A stretch of 49,586 nucleotides of DNA, taken from positions 1 through 49,586 of the forward strand of contig NZ_JAMXOT010000149.1 in assembly GCF_024220515.1 (NCBI RefSeq), given 5' to 3'. Position 1 is the stretch's first letter, and each line of letters opens with the position of its first letter. Made by a program: the position numbers and the translations under genes. Positions 35,024-43,396 of the stretch are shown piece after piece. The notes under the pieces were generated by a model. It made no database searches. It saw nothing but the letters and a program-made list of their open reading frames with translations, and had not been told where the DNA came from. The DNA comes from Oscillatoria sp. HE19RPO. Lineage in GTDB: Bacteria > Cyanobacteriota > Cyanobacteriia > Cyanobacteriales > Laspinemataceae.

Positions 35024-35482
35024 TTAACCCGTTCTACCATACCGTCCCATCAGTTCCACTGCCCCTAAAATATGACCTTCCATTGCAGATTTCACCTCCG
35101 CTTTGCTGGCCCCCGGTTCCAGACTGAGGAGAGTATCTAAGGCATACAGTTTGAAAAAATAGCGGTGGGTTCCTTCTTCTGGACAAGGTGCACTATATCC
35201 TAACGTGCCAAAATCATTTTTTCCCTGGACTCCGCCGCGTTCCAGTCTCGGTTCATTTGGCACTCCGTGAGGCAGGTGACGAATATTCGCCGGAATATCA
35301 TAAGCCAGCCAGTGGGTTAAGCTGCGCGTAGCCACATCCGGGTCCTCCATAATCAGCACAAAACTAATGGTCCCAGCCGGGGGGGAGTCCCAACTCAGGG
35401 GTGGAGAAGTCTTTTCACCATCGCAGGTATGTTCAAACGGAAGGGTATTCCCAATGAAAAAAGCAGGACTTTTAAATTCCAT
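35024..35482 (-). CDS. YbhB/YbcL family (PEBP, Raf-kinase-inhibitor-like) protein
   Basis: A 152-residue protein of normal family length: FKSPAFFIGNTLPFEHTCDG, then SPPLSWDSPPAGTISFVLIM, the ligand-site EDPDVATRSLTHWLAYDIPA, and GTLGYSAPCPEEGTHRYFFK toward the end. PEBP proteins bind phospho-anionic ligands in a shallow pocket formed by the DPD, HW and CPxxGxHRY elements, all visible here. The bacterial role is not well established. No signal peptide is present, so it is cytosolic. It is monocistronic by appearance. Confidence 0.95.
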   Translation of the reverse strand: MEFKSPAFFIGNTLPFEHTCDGEKTSPPLSWDSPPAGTISFVLIMEDPDVATRSLTHWLAYDIPANIRHLPHGVPNEPRLERGGVQGKNDFGTLGYSAPCPEEGTHRYFFKLYALDTLLSLEPGASKAEVKSAMEGHILGAVELMGRYGRTG

Positions 35483-35989
35483 GACGTTAATACAGTTGAC
35501 GGTTAACTCGGTGCGAGTGGTGTTTTTATCAATCGTTCCATTTTAACGGCTGAGGAGATATCTGGCTGCCTGGGCACCCACTCCCCAGTAAAACCTTCTC
35601 CTTTTACTCACCCTTGGATCATCCAAGGGCGATCGCCTAACCCGAATCTTGACCCCTGGGTTTTTGTTCCCCATCCGCCAACTTGGCCTAAAGATCTAAC
35701 TTCCGATAGATAGGTGATACTTTCTTGAGTTAGAGAGTCCTGACAATTAAATTGAGTTATCATTTCTATCATGACCCAAAAAGGTACTCAATAGAGCGTC
35801 TTCGTCCCCTGCCAGAAAAGGTCAGCTAAATCGAGCAGACAATTTCCCCCTGGATGGAAGAAGGAGTCTCGTATAAAGTCTTCCCTTCTTTGGACCCATA
35901 CCACCTTTAAGCAAACTCATAAGGTGTCTCAACGGACAACAAATGGTTTTTGCTGCGGATTTATGTTTTTACAAAAAGAGAGAACTTTA
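35483..35989. other. divergent intergenic region between the PEBP-family and GH13 genes
   Basis: No gene or repeat family member is seen. An in-frame extension of the GH13 gene to 35924 exists, but the ATG at 35990 is preferred. Promoters for both genes should lie here, but I cannot point to a clear -35/-10 pair. Confidence 0.4.
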
Positions 35990-37651
35990 ATGGCTAATGC
36001 GATTGAATTTAAGTTGTTTGCACCCTATAATAAAGGGGCCGCACTGATCGGCTCGTTTTCCAAATGGGAAAACATTCCGATGGAAAAAGACGACCAGGGT
36101 TATTTTCGCACTTCAGTCAACCTCGAAGATGGGGTTTATGAGTATAAATTCCGAGTTCAGACTAAAACCGAATATTTAGACCCGGATTCCTGGGTGTATG
36201 CGATCGACCCTTATGCCAAGGAAATTGATAAAACCGGCCAAAATGGGATTATCCGCATTAAAGACGGCGAACCCATCGTTGATACTTATGTCTGGAACCA
36301 TGATCGCGTTCCCTTACCGAGTAATGGGGAGTTGGTCATCTATGAAATGCTGCTGGGTAACTTTTGTGGGCAAAAAGAAGACCTAGATCGAGGCGGTTTT
36401 AAATCCACTATTGAAAAATTAGATTATTTAGCAGACTTAGGGATTAATGCCATTGAATTAATGCCCGTCATGGCAGGAGACCAAGGCTGGGGTTATCTCG
36501 TCCAGCACTATTTTGCCCCCGCCCCTCATTACGGTTCCTCTGACGAATTGAAGCGCCTAATCGATGAGTGTCATGCCCGGGGAATTCGGGTGATTATGGA
36601 CATGGTATTTAATCATTCCCATGATGATTGCCCATTATTAAAAATAGACCGGGATTACTGGTACTATCACTATAAGCATTATCCCGATGATGATAACAAT
36701 TGGTGGGGTCCCGAATTTAACTATGATCATCATGATTCTAACTTAGATATTCGTCCCGCTTGGTCCTTTACCGGAGATGTTGTGCGGTACTGGATTCAAG
36801 AATATCACATTGATGGAATGCGCTATGATGCCTTGAGTCAACTGGCGAATTGGGACTATTTACATTGGATTGCCAACCTGGCCCGAGAAACCGCTGGCCC
36901 TAAACCCTTTTATAATATCGGAGAACATATCCCCGAAAAACCGAAATATGCCCGGTTTGAAGGACCGATGGATGGCTGTTGGCATGAGAGTTTTCACTAC
37001 TTCTTAGTAGACTTTATCTGCAATGATGATACCTTAGACCTGGACCAACTCAAGGAGGTCCTAGATTGCAAAACCCAGGGGTATGAAGACTCAACCAATG
37101 TGATTAACTACCTATCCAACCATGACCACGATCGAATCCTCAACTTGTTAGGCGATCGAGGCATTTTTGATGATCATGCTTTTTGTCGAACTAAATTAGG
37201 GGCAGCTATTTTAATGACCACCGTTGGCATTCCCATGTTGTGGATGGGTCAAGAATTTGGTCAAGATAGCTGCGAACATCCCAATCAAAGCTGTGAACTC
37301 AAATGGTATCTCTTAGACAACGAACGTAACCGCAGTTTGTTTGATTATTATAAAGGGTTAATCGCCTTACGCAGGCAGAATCATGCCATTCAAAGCGAAA
37401 ATATCGAGTTTATCCACGAAAATCCCGACGATCAAGTTCTGGCTTATATTCGATGGAATGAGGAAGGGTCACGAGTCGTCGTTGTTGCCAATTTTTCCGG
37501 TAATTTTCTCGGCGGTTATACCATTCCCGACTTTCCCGATAATGGGAAATGGCACGAGTGGACGAGAAACTACGATATTGAATCTCACGATAACCAATTA
37601 GTGCTCGATTTGGGTGAATATGAAGCCCAGGTCTTTGTCTGGAATCAGTAA
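35990..37651 (+). CDS. GH13 alpha-amylase-family glycosidase with N-terminal CBM48-like domain
   Basis: A 553-residue enzyme. Residues 1-100 form a CBM48/isoamylase-like N-terminal domain (FKLFAPYNKGAALIGSFSKW, GVYEYKFRV). The barrel follows with region I DMVFNH at 204-209, region II GMRYDA with nucleophile Asp280, region III NIGEH with the acid/base Glu312, and region IV LSNHDHD with His378/Asp379. All catalytic residues are kept. The lineup resembles branching-enzyme or trehalohydrolase-like GH13 proteins acting on alpha-glucans, so a role in glycogen or maltooligosaccharide metabolism is likely, but the exact substrate is not readable. I chose ATG 35990, with AAAGAGAGAAC before it; the upstream frame is less convincing. 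It is cytosolic and monocistronic. Confidence 0.92.
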   Translation: MANAIEFKLFAPYNKGAALIGSFSKWENIPMEKDDQGYFRTSVNLEDGVYEYKFRVQTKTEYLDPDSWVYAIDPYAKEIDKTGQNGIIRIKDGEPIVDTYVWNHDRVPLPSNGELVIYEMLLGNFCGQKEDLDRGGFKSTIEKLDYLADLGINAIELMPVMAGDQGWGYLVQHYFAPAPHYGSSDELKRLIDECHARGIRVIMDMVFNHSHDDCPLLKIDRDYWYYHYKHYPDDDNNWWGPEFNYDHHDSNLDIRPAWSFTGDVVRYWIQEYHIDGMRYDALSQLANWDYLHWIANLARETAGPKPFYNIGEHIPEKPKYARFEGPMDGCWHESFHYFLVDFICNDDTLDLDQLKEVLDCKTQGYEDSTNVINYLSNHDHDRILNLLGDRGIFDDHAFCRTKLGAAILMTTVGIPMLWMGQEFGQDSCEHPNQSCELKWYLLDNERNRSLFDYYKGLIALRRQNHAIQSENIEFIHENPDDQVLAYIRWNEEGSRVVVVANFSGNFLGGYTIPDFPDNGKWHEWTRNYDIESHDNQLVLDLGEYEAQVFVWNQ

Positions 37652-37773
37652 GGGTTTGATTCGAGTCAATCTAACTCATTATGCCCCGAACATTCAGGAG
37701 TGGAATAAGCAGTGGAAGCATCTTGCTCCCTATGTTAGCAAGACTGGACTTATGCAGATTTTGAGAATTTCCC

Positions 37774-37813
37774 AAAAATGTAGAGGCGAATCGCGAATCG
37801 CCTCTACATTTTT
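37774..37813. repeat. GTAGAGGCG-type palindromic repeat, copy 6
   Basis: AAAAATGTAGAGGCGA / TCGCCTCTACATTTTT, a 40-base palindrome with a small central imperfection, in the gap between the convergent GH13 and cardiolipin synthase genes. It may double as a terminator because of its A/T-rich outer ends. Confidence 0.85.
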
Positions 37814-37868
37814 GATTTAATGTTAAATACAGGAAGGAAAAAAATCCCCGACTTCGGCCCAACCTTCC

Positions 37869-39302
37869 CTAAAGAATAGGCGACATTAAACGGGCCGCCC
37901 GCACCGCCAATTGACACCAAATTTTTCGATGGTCAAGTTGAGCATGATCCACTAAATAGGCATTATCAAAATCAGTTTTCAGCATCGTTTCAACATCGGT
38001 AACAAAGCGAGGATTCGCTACAAAAGCCATAATTTCAAAATTGAGTTCAAAGGAGCGATTATCTAAATTAATGGTTCCGACTCCGGCCAGAGTGCGATCG
38101 ATGAGGAAGACTTTCTGGTGCATGAATCCCGGACGATAGCGATACAGCTTAACTCCCGTGCGTTCTACTTCTGTGATATAGGATAAGGAAGCGAGATAAA
38201 CTTGGATATGATCCGGGCGATTGGGTAATAAGATTCGCACATCTACCCCACGCAATGCGGCCAATTTTAAAGCAGTGAGGACCGATTCATTCGGCACAAA
38301 ATAGGGACTCGCGATCCACAAGCGACTCCGGGCGGCATTGATCAGACTCACCATAAACAGGGTACAAGCGGGGAGTTGATCTCCGGGACCTGTCGGCACA
38401 ACGATCGCCGTTTGATTCTCCGGATCGGGTTGAATCGTCCAATCGACCTCGGGAATTTCTCGAACCGCCCAATACCAGTCTTTCAGAAAAGCGATTTGAA
38501 CGCATTGCACCGAGGGACCTTTAAGTTCTAAATGAGTATCGCGCCAAGGGCTCAGACGGGGGTCTTTTCCCAAATATTCTTTTCCCAGATTTAACCCCCC
38601 GATAAAAGCTTGTTTGCCATCAACAATTAAGATTTTGCGATGATTCCGAAAATTAATCTGAAATCGGTTTCGTCTCCGTTTGGTACTATTAAAGGAAGTA
38701 ACCCAAACTCCACTACTTCTGATTTCCCGTAAATATTCAGCAGAAAGGGCATAACAACCAATCGCATCATAAATGAAATAAACCCGCACTCCTTCCCTGG
38801 CTTTTATAATCATTTTTTGCTTAAAAGCATTACCAATTTCATCTTCACGCACAATGTAAAATTGAATTAAAATGTAATCCTGCGCGGCATCCATCGCCGC
38901 TAACAACGCGGGAAAGGTTTGGGTTCCATCAATGAGTAAAGTCGCCGCGTTCCCTGAAGTAAAAGGGAGTTGCGTTAATCCATCGGCTAATTGGGAAAAC
39001 TCTGTAAACTCGTCTGGTTCAGCTGAGGAAAATTCTTGAATATCCTGATAAACTTGTTGACTAATCCACCGATATTCGCGGTCAGCATAGCGATGAGCAT
39101 CGGCATATCCATAAAATTTGTGATTTCCCAACACCCAATACAGGGGAATGGCAATAAACGGAAAGGTAACCAGAGAAATTGCCCAAGCGACCGCACCCCG
39201 GGCCGATCGCACCGTCATGACTGCATGACCTGCCGTCATCAATCCCACTCCATAAAAGGCGACGATGATTGCAGTCGCCAATGCCATATAATTTAAATCC
39301 AC
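37869..39302 (-). CDS. cls: cardiolipin synthase (phospholipase D family)
   Basis: A 477-residue membrane enzyme that condenses phosphatidylglycerol into cardiolipin. Two N-terminal helices (ALATAIIVAFYGVGLMTAGH and AISLVTFPFIAIPLYWVLG) are followed by two phospholipase D HKD motifs: His221-Lys223-Asp228 in HRKILIVDG and His395-Lys397-Asp402 in HQKVFLID, each followed by the GGLNLG or GTINLDNRSF sequence. The GTG at 39302 is preferred as start because AGGGA lies just upstream; an internal ATG at 39287 lacks a ribosome site. It follows the endonuclease/exonuclease/phosphatase-fold gene by 42 bases, so they probably form an operon. Confidence 0.95.
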   Translation of the reverse strand: MDLNYMALATAIIVAFYGVGLMTAGHAVMTVRSARGAVAWAISLVTFPFIAIPLYWVLGNHKFYGYADAHRYADREYRWISQQVYQDIQEFSSAEPDEFTEFSQLADGLTQLPFTSGNAATLLIDGTQTFPALLAAMDAAQDYILIQFYIVREDEIGNAFKQKMIIKAREGVRVYFIYDAIGCYALSAEYLREIRSSGVWVTSFNSTKRRRNRFQINFRNHRKILIVDGKQAFIGGLNLGKEYLGKDPRLSPWRDTHLELKGPSVQCVQIAFLKDWYWAVREIPEVDWTIQPDPENQTAIVVPTGPGDQLPACTLFMVSLINAARSRLWIASPYFVPNESVLTALKLAALRGVDVRILLPNRPDHIQVYLASLSYITEVERTGVKLYRYRPGFMHQKVFLIDRTLAGVGTINLDNRSFELNFEIMAFVANPRFVTDVETMLKTDFDNAYLVDHAQLDHRKIWCQLAVRAARLMSPIL

Positions 39303-39344
39303 AGTTTCCCTATTTAGCGCATCTTCTGATTGACTTTTTCTAGG

Positions 39345-40163
39345 TTACAGGACAAGGGCCAATTCCACGACCATCGGTTGATGATCCGAGGAGTACAGTT
39401 TATCTAAAACCTTCGCGGTATGCAGTTTTGGCGTTAACCCCCGATAAAAAATATGATCTAAAGGCGGCGACCCCAAAAATGTTTTAAGTTTAGCTCGGTC
39501 CTCTCTCGAAAACTGCACCGGCATTAAATTGAGTCGGTTTGCCATCAACTTCAACAAATTAAACCGCCCTTGACTCCAGGTATTAAAATCTCCACAGATA
39601 ATCAACGGTTCCCGGCGATCGCCTAAAACCGCTTCTAGTTTCTGGAGTTGGGATTTAAACTTACTGAGGTTGACAAAATTAATCGCATGAGTATTCACCA
39701 CTAAGAGTATGTGTCCCGTTTCCTTTAAGGGATATTCAGCAATGAGCGAAACCTTCGGAGTATTGGTAACGGGTTCAAATGCTGGCGTCAGAATGGCTCG
39801 ACTGGCAACCGGCTGAACTTTAGATGCGGTTAAAATTCCACAATAAGTATTGTAATAAAAATCGACAAAATTTGGAGCAAATCTCCATCCCATTGACTCT
39901 AATGCTAAAATCTTTTGAGTATTTTTATTTAATTCAATTTCTTGAAAACAGATTAAATCAGGCTGATGACTCTCCACAATTTGATAAAAATCATTAGCCC
40001 ATTTAGAAGTATTATTATTTTTAGCCACATTCCAATTAAGGATTTTGAAGCCCTTTCCCCCAATGGCCGAGTCGGAAAAATTATCCTGAGACAAGACGGT
40101 TTCCTCGACGGGAAGAAAGCGCTTAGGGGAGATAAATCCAGAGAAGGGAAATTGATTGTCCAT
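39345..40163 (-). CDS. endonuclease/exonuclease/phosphatase family protein
   Basis: A 272-residue protein of the Mg2+-dependent EEP fold. The core motifs are in order: KILNWNVAKNN near 40-50, the metal-binding Glu75 in LICFQEIELN, VVNTHAINF, the ICGDFNTW stretch near 195, and the terminal SSDHQPMVVE with the catalytic histidine. Family members cleave nucleic acids, phosphoinositides or other phosphodiesters. Being upstream of cardiolipin synthase in one probable operon suggests a lipid- or phosphate-ester substrate, but that is inference. No signal peptide is seen. An upstream overlapping frame at 39953-40180 is an artefact. Confidence 0.88.
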   Translation of the reverse strand: MDNQFPFSGFISPKRFLPVEETVLSQDNFSDSAIGGKGFKILNWNVAKNNNTSKWANDFYQIVESHQPDLICFQEIELNKNTQKILALESMGWRFAPNFVDFYYNTYCGILTASKVQPVASRAILTPAFEPVTNTPKVSLIAEYPLKETGHILLVVNTHAINFVNLSKFKSQLQKLEAVLGDRREPLIICGDFNTWSQGRFNLLKLMANRLNLMPVQFSREDRAKLKTFLGSPPLDHIFYRGLTPKLHTAKVLDKLYSSDHQPMVVELALVL

Positions 40164-40770
40164 CGGAATTCATTATTCACTGTTAGAAATTCAAGAATAA
40201 CAGCGAACTAAAACTTCATGGCAAATTGACCCATGCTATAGGGCATCCAAATTATTCTAACCATTCATAGAGGTTCGCTTTATTCCAGTTAATCCTAGCC
40301 GATCGCCCATTCGCTCACCTCTATCAACAGTCAGGGATTTTTCCGAAAGGGTGCGACTCATGAGGAGTGCGAGCATCTTGCTCGCTCTTGACGATAGCGA
40401 GCAAGATGCTCGCACTCCACAAATGCACCTCATAACTAAGGGAAACGCTATAGATGACTTGGAGTTCCCTGAAACCATCCTCTGAAAACTCGCCCCTCGG
40501 CCTAGGAAGGGCGGAGTGGGGTCCCCATTGTCATAAAACCGACACCCCTTAGCCTCTGTAACTAGAGGGCCTATCCTCTACAACTGCACTTTTTTCCCGG
40601 AATAGGGGCTGCACCCTCTGAAAAAAACTGGATTAATCCGGATCACTCATCGGTTTTGTAGTAAGATATCTTATAAATGGAGCAGAATTCTGGGATACCC
40701 TCTGAAACCGAGGAACTATCCGAGGATAACAGAGTCTCTGTTATTGTATCGTTAAAGGGGCAGTAAATCG
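40164..40770. other. divergent intergenic region
   Basis: Contains the perfect two-armed GGAGTGCGAGCATCTTGCTCGC palindrome at 40364-40418 and a TAAGATATCTTA palindrome near 40661. No gene is supported. Confidence 0.5.
40364..40418. repeat. perfect inverted copy of the GGAGTGCGAGC repeat
   Basis: GGAGTGCGAGCATCTTGCTC-GCT and its exact reverse complement form 23-base arms around a 9-base loop. It is the longest member of this family in the window. Confidence 0.9.
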
Positions 40771-42681
40771 GTGTTTTCCCGCGAGTTCCTAACTCAGATC
40801 GCTCATCAGCATCAGCTTTCTCCCGATCAGGAGCGAGTCTTTTTGCTACGGTTTGCCGAGGATCAGGATTATGAAGATATTGCCGAACAGGTAGAAACTT
40901 CAAAAGGAGCCTGCCTCAAACGGATGGGTCAAGTTTATAAAAAATTTGGCATTGAAGGGGGGACTCGCGGGAAGGAAAGCGAACTGCGAGCATTTCTGGA
41001 TCAACGCTGGGTGCAACATCGCGCCTCGGCGTTACCCGGTTTGGAGGTGAATCTTGGTTCGCCCACCGCCAGAGGTGCAGACTCGCGGGTGTTACCGGAG
41101 ACATCAAGTGCGATCGCCCCTGTCTCGACAGCAGCAATGGTGAGTCGGAAAGTTGCCCTATTTTTCGGCGATCGCCAACCGGATGAACGACTCCTGACGC
41201 CGTTAACCCAGGCGATCGCCAGTGCGGGTCATCAACTGATCCTCGCGGGGACTCATCCCCAGTCAGGAGAGAACGGATTGCTACAACTGCAACAGGAACT
41301 CCAAGCTTGCGATCGCTTGTTACTGTTGCTCTCCGGACAATCCGCCTTTAGTGACCTCTTAATTGAAGAAGTGCGCCTCGCCCGAGAAGTGCGAGAAACC
41401 CGCAAAGATGGCACACCGGATATGTTCGCGATTCGGATCAATTGGCCGACGGATTCTCCGGTAAGCTACGATCTGCGCGTTTTATTACAAGGTGTACCCC
41501 AGCGCGAGTGGCGATCGCCCATCGATACCCCGGCGATCGTCAGCGAAGTGCTACAGGCGATCGACACGGGTAGTCTCCCCCGGCAAATTGCGGTAGAATC
41601 TGCCGTCATCAGCGCCTTAACCCCCACCTGGGAAAGTGCCGATGGTCGTCCCCTCCCCTTTGCTGGACCGGAACTCCCGGAAGGACAAGTGGATTTAGCC
41701 TCTCCCTTTTACGTCAATCGTAGCCCGATCGAAGAGCGCTGTTATGAAATGATTTTGCAACCCGGTGCGCTGATTCGCATCAAAGCACCGCGACAAATGG
41801 GCAAAACTTCTTTAATGGCTCGCATTCTCAATCATGCGGCCAATCATGGCTATCGTCCGGTTCATTTGAGCTTTCACCTAGCTGATAAAGGGGTATTTGC
41901 CAGTCTGGATAAATTCTTACAATGGTTCTGTGCCTATATCGGTCAGCAGTTACAACTCCCCAATCAACTTCCCGAATATTGGGATGATTTTTTAGGCAGT
42001 AATGTCAACTGCAAATCCTACTTTGAAGACTATCTTCTCCAAGAAATTCATACCCCTTTAGCCTTATGTCTCGATGAAGTAGACCGGGTTTTTCAACATC
42101 CGGATATTGCCGATGACTTTTTTGGCTTATTGCGAGCATGGCACGAAGAATCAAAACGGCGCGAGATTTGGAAAAAACTTCGCTTAGTCGTGGTTCATTC
42201 CACCGAAGTTTACATTCCCATGAATATCAATCAATCCCCCTTTAACGTGGGATTACCGATTGAATTACCGGAATTTACCCCCAATCTCGTCCAAGATTTA
42301 GCCCAGCGGTATGGAATCAATTGGTGCGAAACCGACGTCAATCGTCTTATGAATATGGTAGGAGGGCACCCCTTTTTAGTGCGGTTGGCGCTCTATCATA
42401 TCGCTCGACAAGACATTACCCTAGAAAAATTGTTGAAAACGGCTCCTACCGAGGCGGGTTTTTATAACGACCATTTGCGGCGTCACCTCTGGAATTTAGA
42501 ACAGCATCCGGCATTGGCTAGAGCCATGAAAGAAGTTGTTTTTAGTCCGAATCCGGTGCGTTTGCCCTCGGAACAGGCGTTTAAATTACATAGTATGGGG
42601 TTAGTGAAATTTCAAGGCAATGATGCCGTCGAACGATGTGATTTATATCGCCAGTATTTCCGCCATAGACTCGATGAATAA
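40771..42681 (+). CDS. HTH / TIR-like / AAA-like STAND ATPase signalling protein
   Basis: A 636-residue soluble protein. Residues 1-80 look like a helix-turn-helix of the sigma-region type (LSPDQERVFLLRFAEDQDYE followed by DIAEQVETSKGACLKRMGQV). Residues about 125-270 resemble a TIR domain: RKVALFFGDRQPDERLLTPL, then DRLLLLLSGQSAFSDLLIEE, where the second glutamate region matches the TIR catalytic position. Residues 290-636 form an AAA-like (AAA_35-type) STAND ATPase with Walker A APRQMGKTSLM at about 339-349 and Walker B LCLDEVD with Asp435. The start is GTG with AAAGGGG upstream. TIR domains often cleave NAD+ in immunity or signal by assembly; activity here is inferred. It is 63 bases from the next gene. 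Confidence 0.82.
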   Translation: MFSREFLTQIAHQHQLSPDQERVFLLRFAEDQDYEDIAEQVETSKGACLKRMGQVYKKFGIEGGTRGKESELRAFLDQRWVQHRASALPGLEVNLGSPTARGADSRVLPETSSAIAPVSTAAMVSRKVALFFGDRQPDERLLTPLTQAIASAGHQLILAGTHPQSGENGLLQLQQELQACDRLLLLLSGQSAFSDLLIEEVRLAREVRETRKDGTPDMFAIRINWPTDSPVSYDLRVLLQGVPQREWRSPIDTPAIVSEVLQAIDTGSLPRQIAVESAVISALTPTWESADGRPLPFAGPELPEGQVDLASPFYVNRSPIEERCYEMILQPGALIRIKAPRQMGKTSLMARILNHAANHGYRPVHLSFHLADKGVFASLDKFLQWFCAYIGQQLQLPNQLPEYWDDFLGSNVNCKSYFEDYLLQEIHTPLALCLDEVDRVFQHPDIADDFFGLLRAWHEESKRREIWKKLRLVVVHSTEVYIPMNINQSPFNVGLPIELPEFTPNLVQDLAQRYGINWCETDVNRLMNMVGGHPFLVRLALYHIARQDITLEKLLKTAPTEAGFYNDHLRRHLWNLEQHPALARAMKEVVFSPNPVRLPSEQAFKLHSMGLVKFQGNDAVERCDLYRQYFRHRLDE

Positions 42682-42744
42682 TTGGGTTTTAGGGGCCTTT
42701 GACCATAGTCGGGCCAGTTATATTCAAGGAGCTGATCAGTTTCC

Positions 42745-43332
42745 ATGACTCTCAAACATCTCCCCGAAATTATCATGATGGTAGCCTTTGCAATTCCGGT
42801 GTGTTTTACTCCAGCAGTCCATTCTCAAACCGTGAGAGTTTTCCCGGATAACTGCTCTGGGGAAAACGACCAAAACTTAGGGCTATCTTCTGGCTTAGGT
42901 GCAGACAGTAGAGAGTTTGATCGGGGTCAGGGGATGCAGGCATCAGCAGGGTCTGAAAACTGTTTGGGGGTGTCATCATTGGCGTTGAAACCCCAGACCC
43001 CCGATCAAGGGTTAGTCCGGAGTAAACAAAGTAAAGATGCTTGCTCTATTTCTGGCAGAATTTATGGCATTGAACGCCAGAATTCCCGAGGAATTTATGT
43101 GGTGGTGATTGACCCCAATACAGATAATGCTTTAGCTCGATTTCCGGCTTATCCTAATGGCCCAAACCAACCGAATTATGAATTTTCACTGATGCGATCG
43201 GGGCGTTATTTATTGAGTGTTTTTCAAGACCGAGCTGGAACGTTGGTTCCGTTTAGAACCCGACCCAGTGAACGATTGATTAACTGTAGTCGGGGGAGTG
43301 AGTTGGAAGAAACGGACTTTGAATTGCCGTAA
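42745..43332 (+). CDS. exported protein of unknown function between two STAND genes
   Basis: A 195-residue protein. The N-terminus MTLKHLPEIIMMVAFAIPVC ends in a signal peptide cleaved near VHSQ. The mature part starts with a low-complexity stretch holding two cysteines (DNCSGEND and ENCLGVSS) and continues with a beta-sandwich-like segment (CSISGRIYGIERQNSRGIYV, YEFSLMRSGRYLLSVFQDRA) recalling carboxypeptidase-regulatory-like modules. AAGGAG lies upstream of the ATG. It sits 63 bases after the TIR-like gene and 64 before the STAND-WD40 gene, in the same orientation, so the three probably form one transcript. It might be the extracytoplasmic sensor or target of the system, which is inference. 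Confidence 0.72.
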   Translation: MTLKHLPEIIMMVAFAIPVCFTPAVHSQTVRVFPDNCSGENDQNLGLSSGLGADSREFDRGQGMQASAGSENCLGVSSLALKPQTPDQGLVRSKQSKDACSISGRIYGIERQNSRGIYVVVIDPNTDNALARFPAYPNGPNQPNYEFSLMRSGRYLLSVFQDRAGTLVPFRTRPSERLINCSRGSELEETDFELP

Positions 43333-43396
43333 CTCACGCTCTTTGAAACAGGACTGAAAGGTTTTCGAGGTTGTTCAGGGTTAAAACCGAGGGCCA

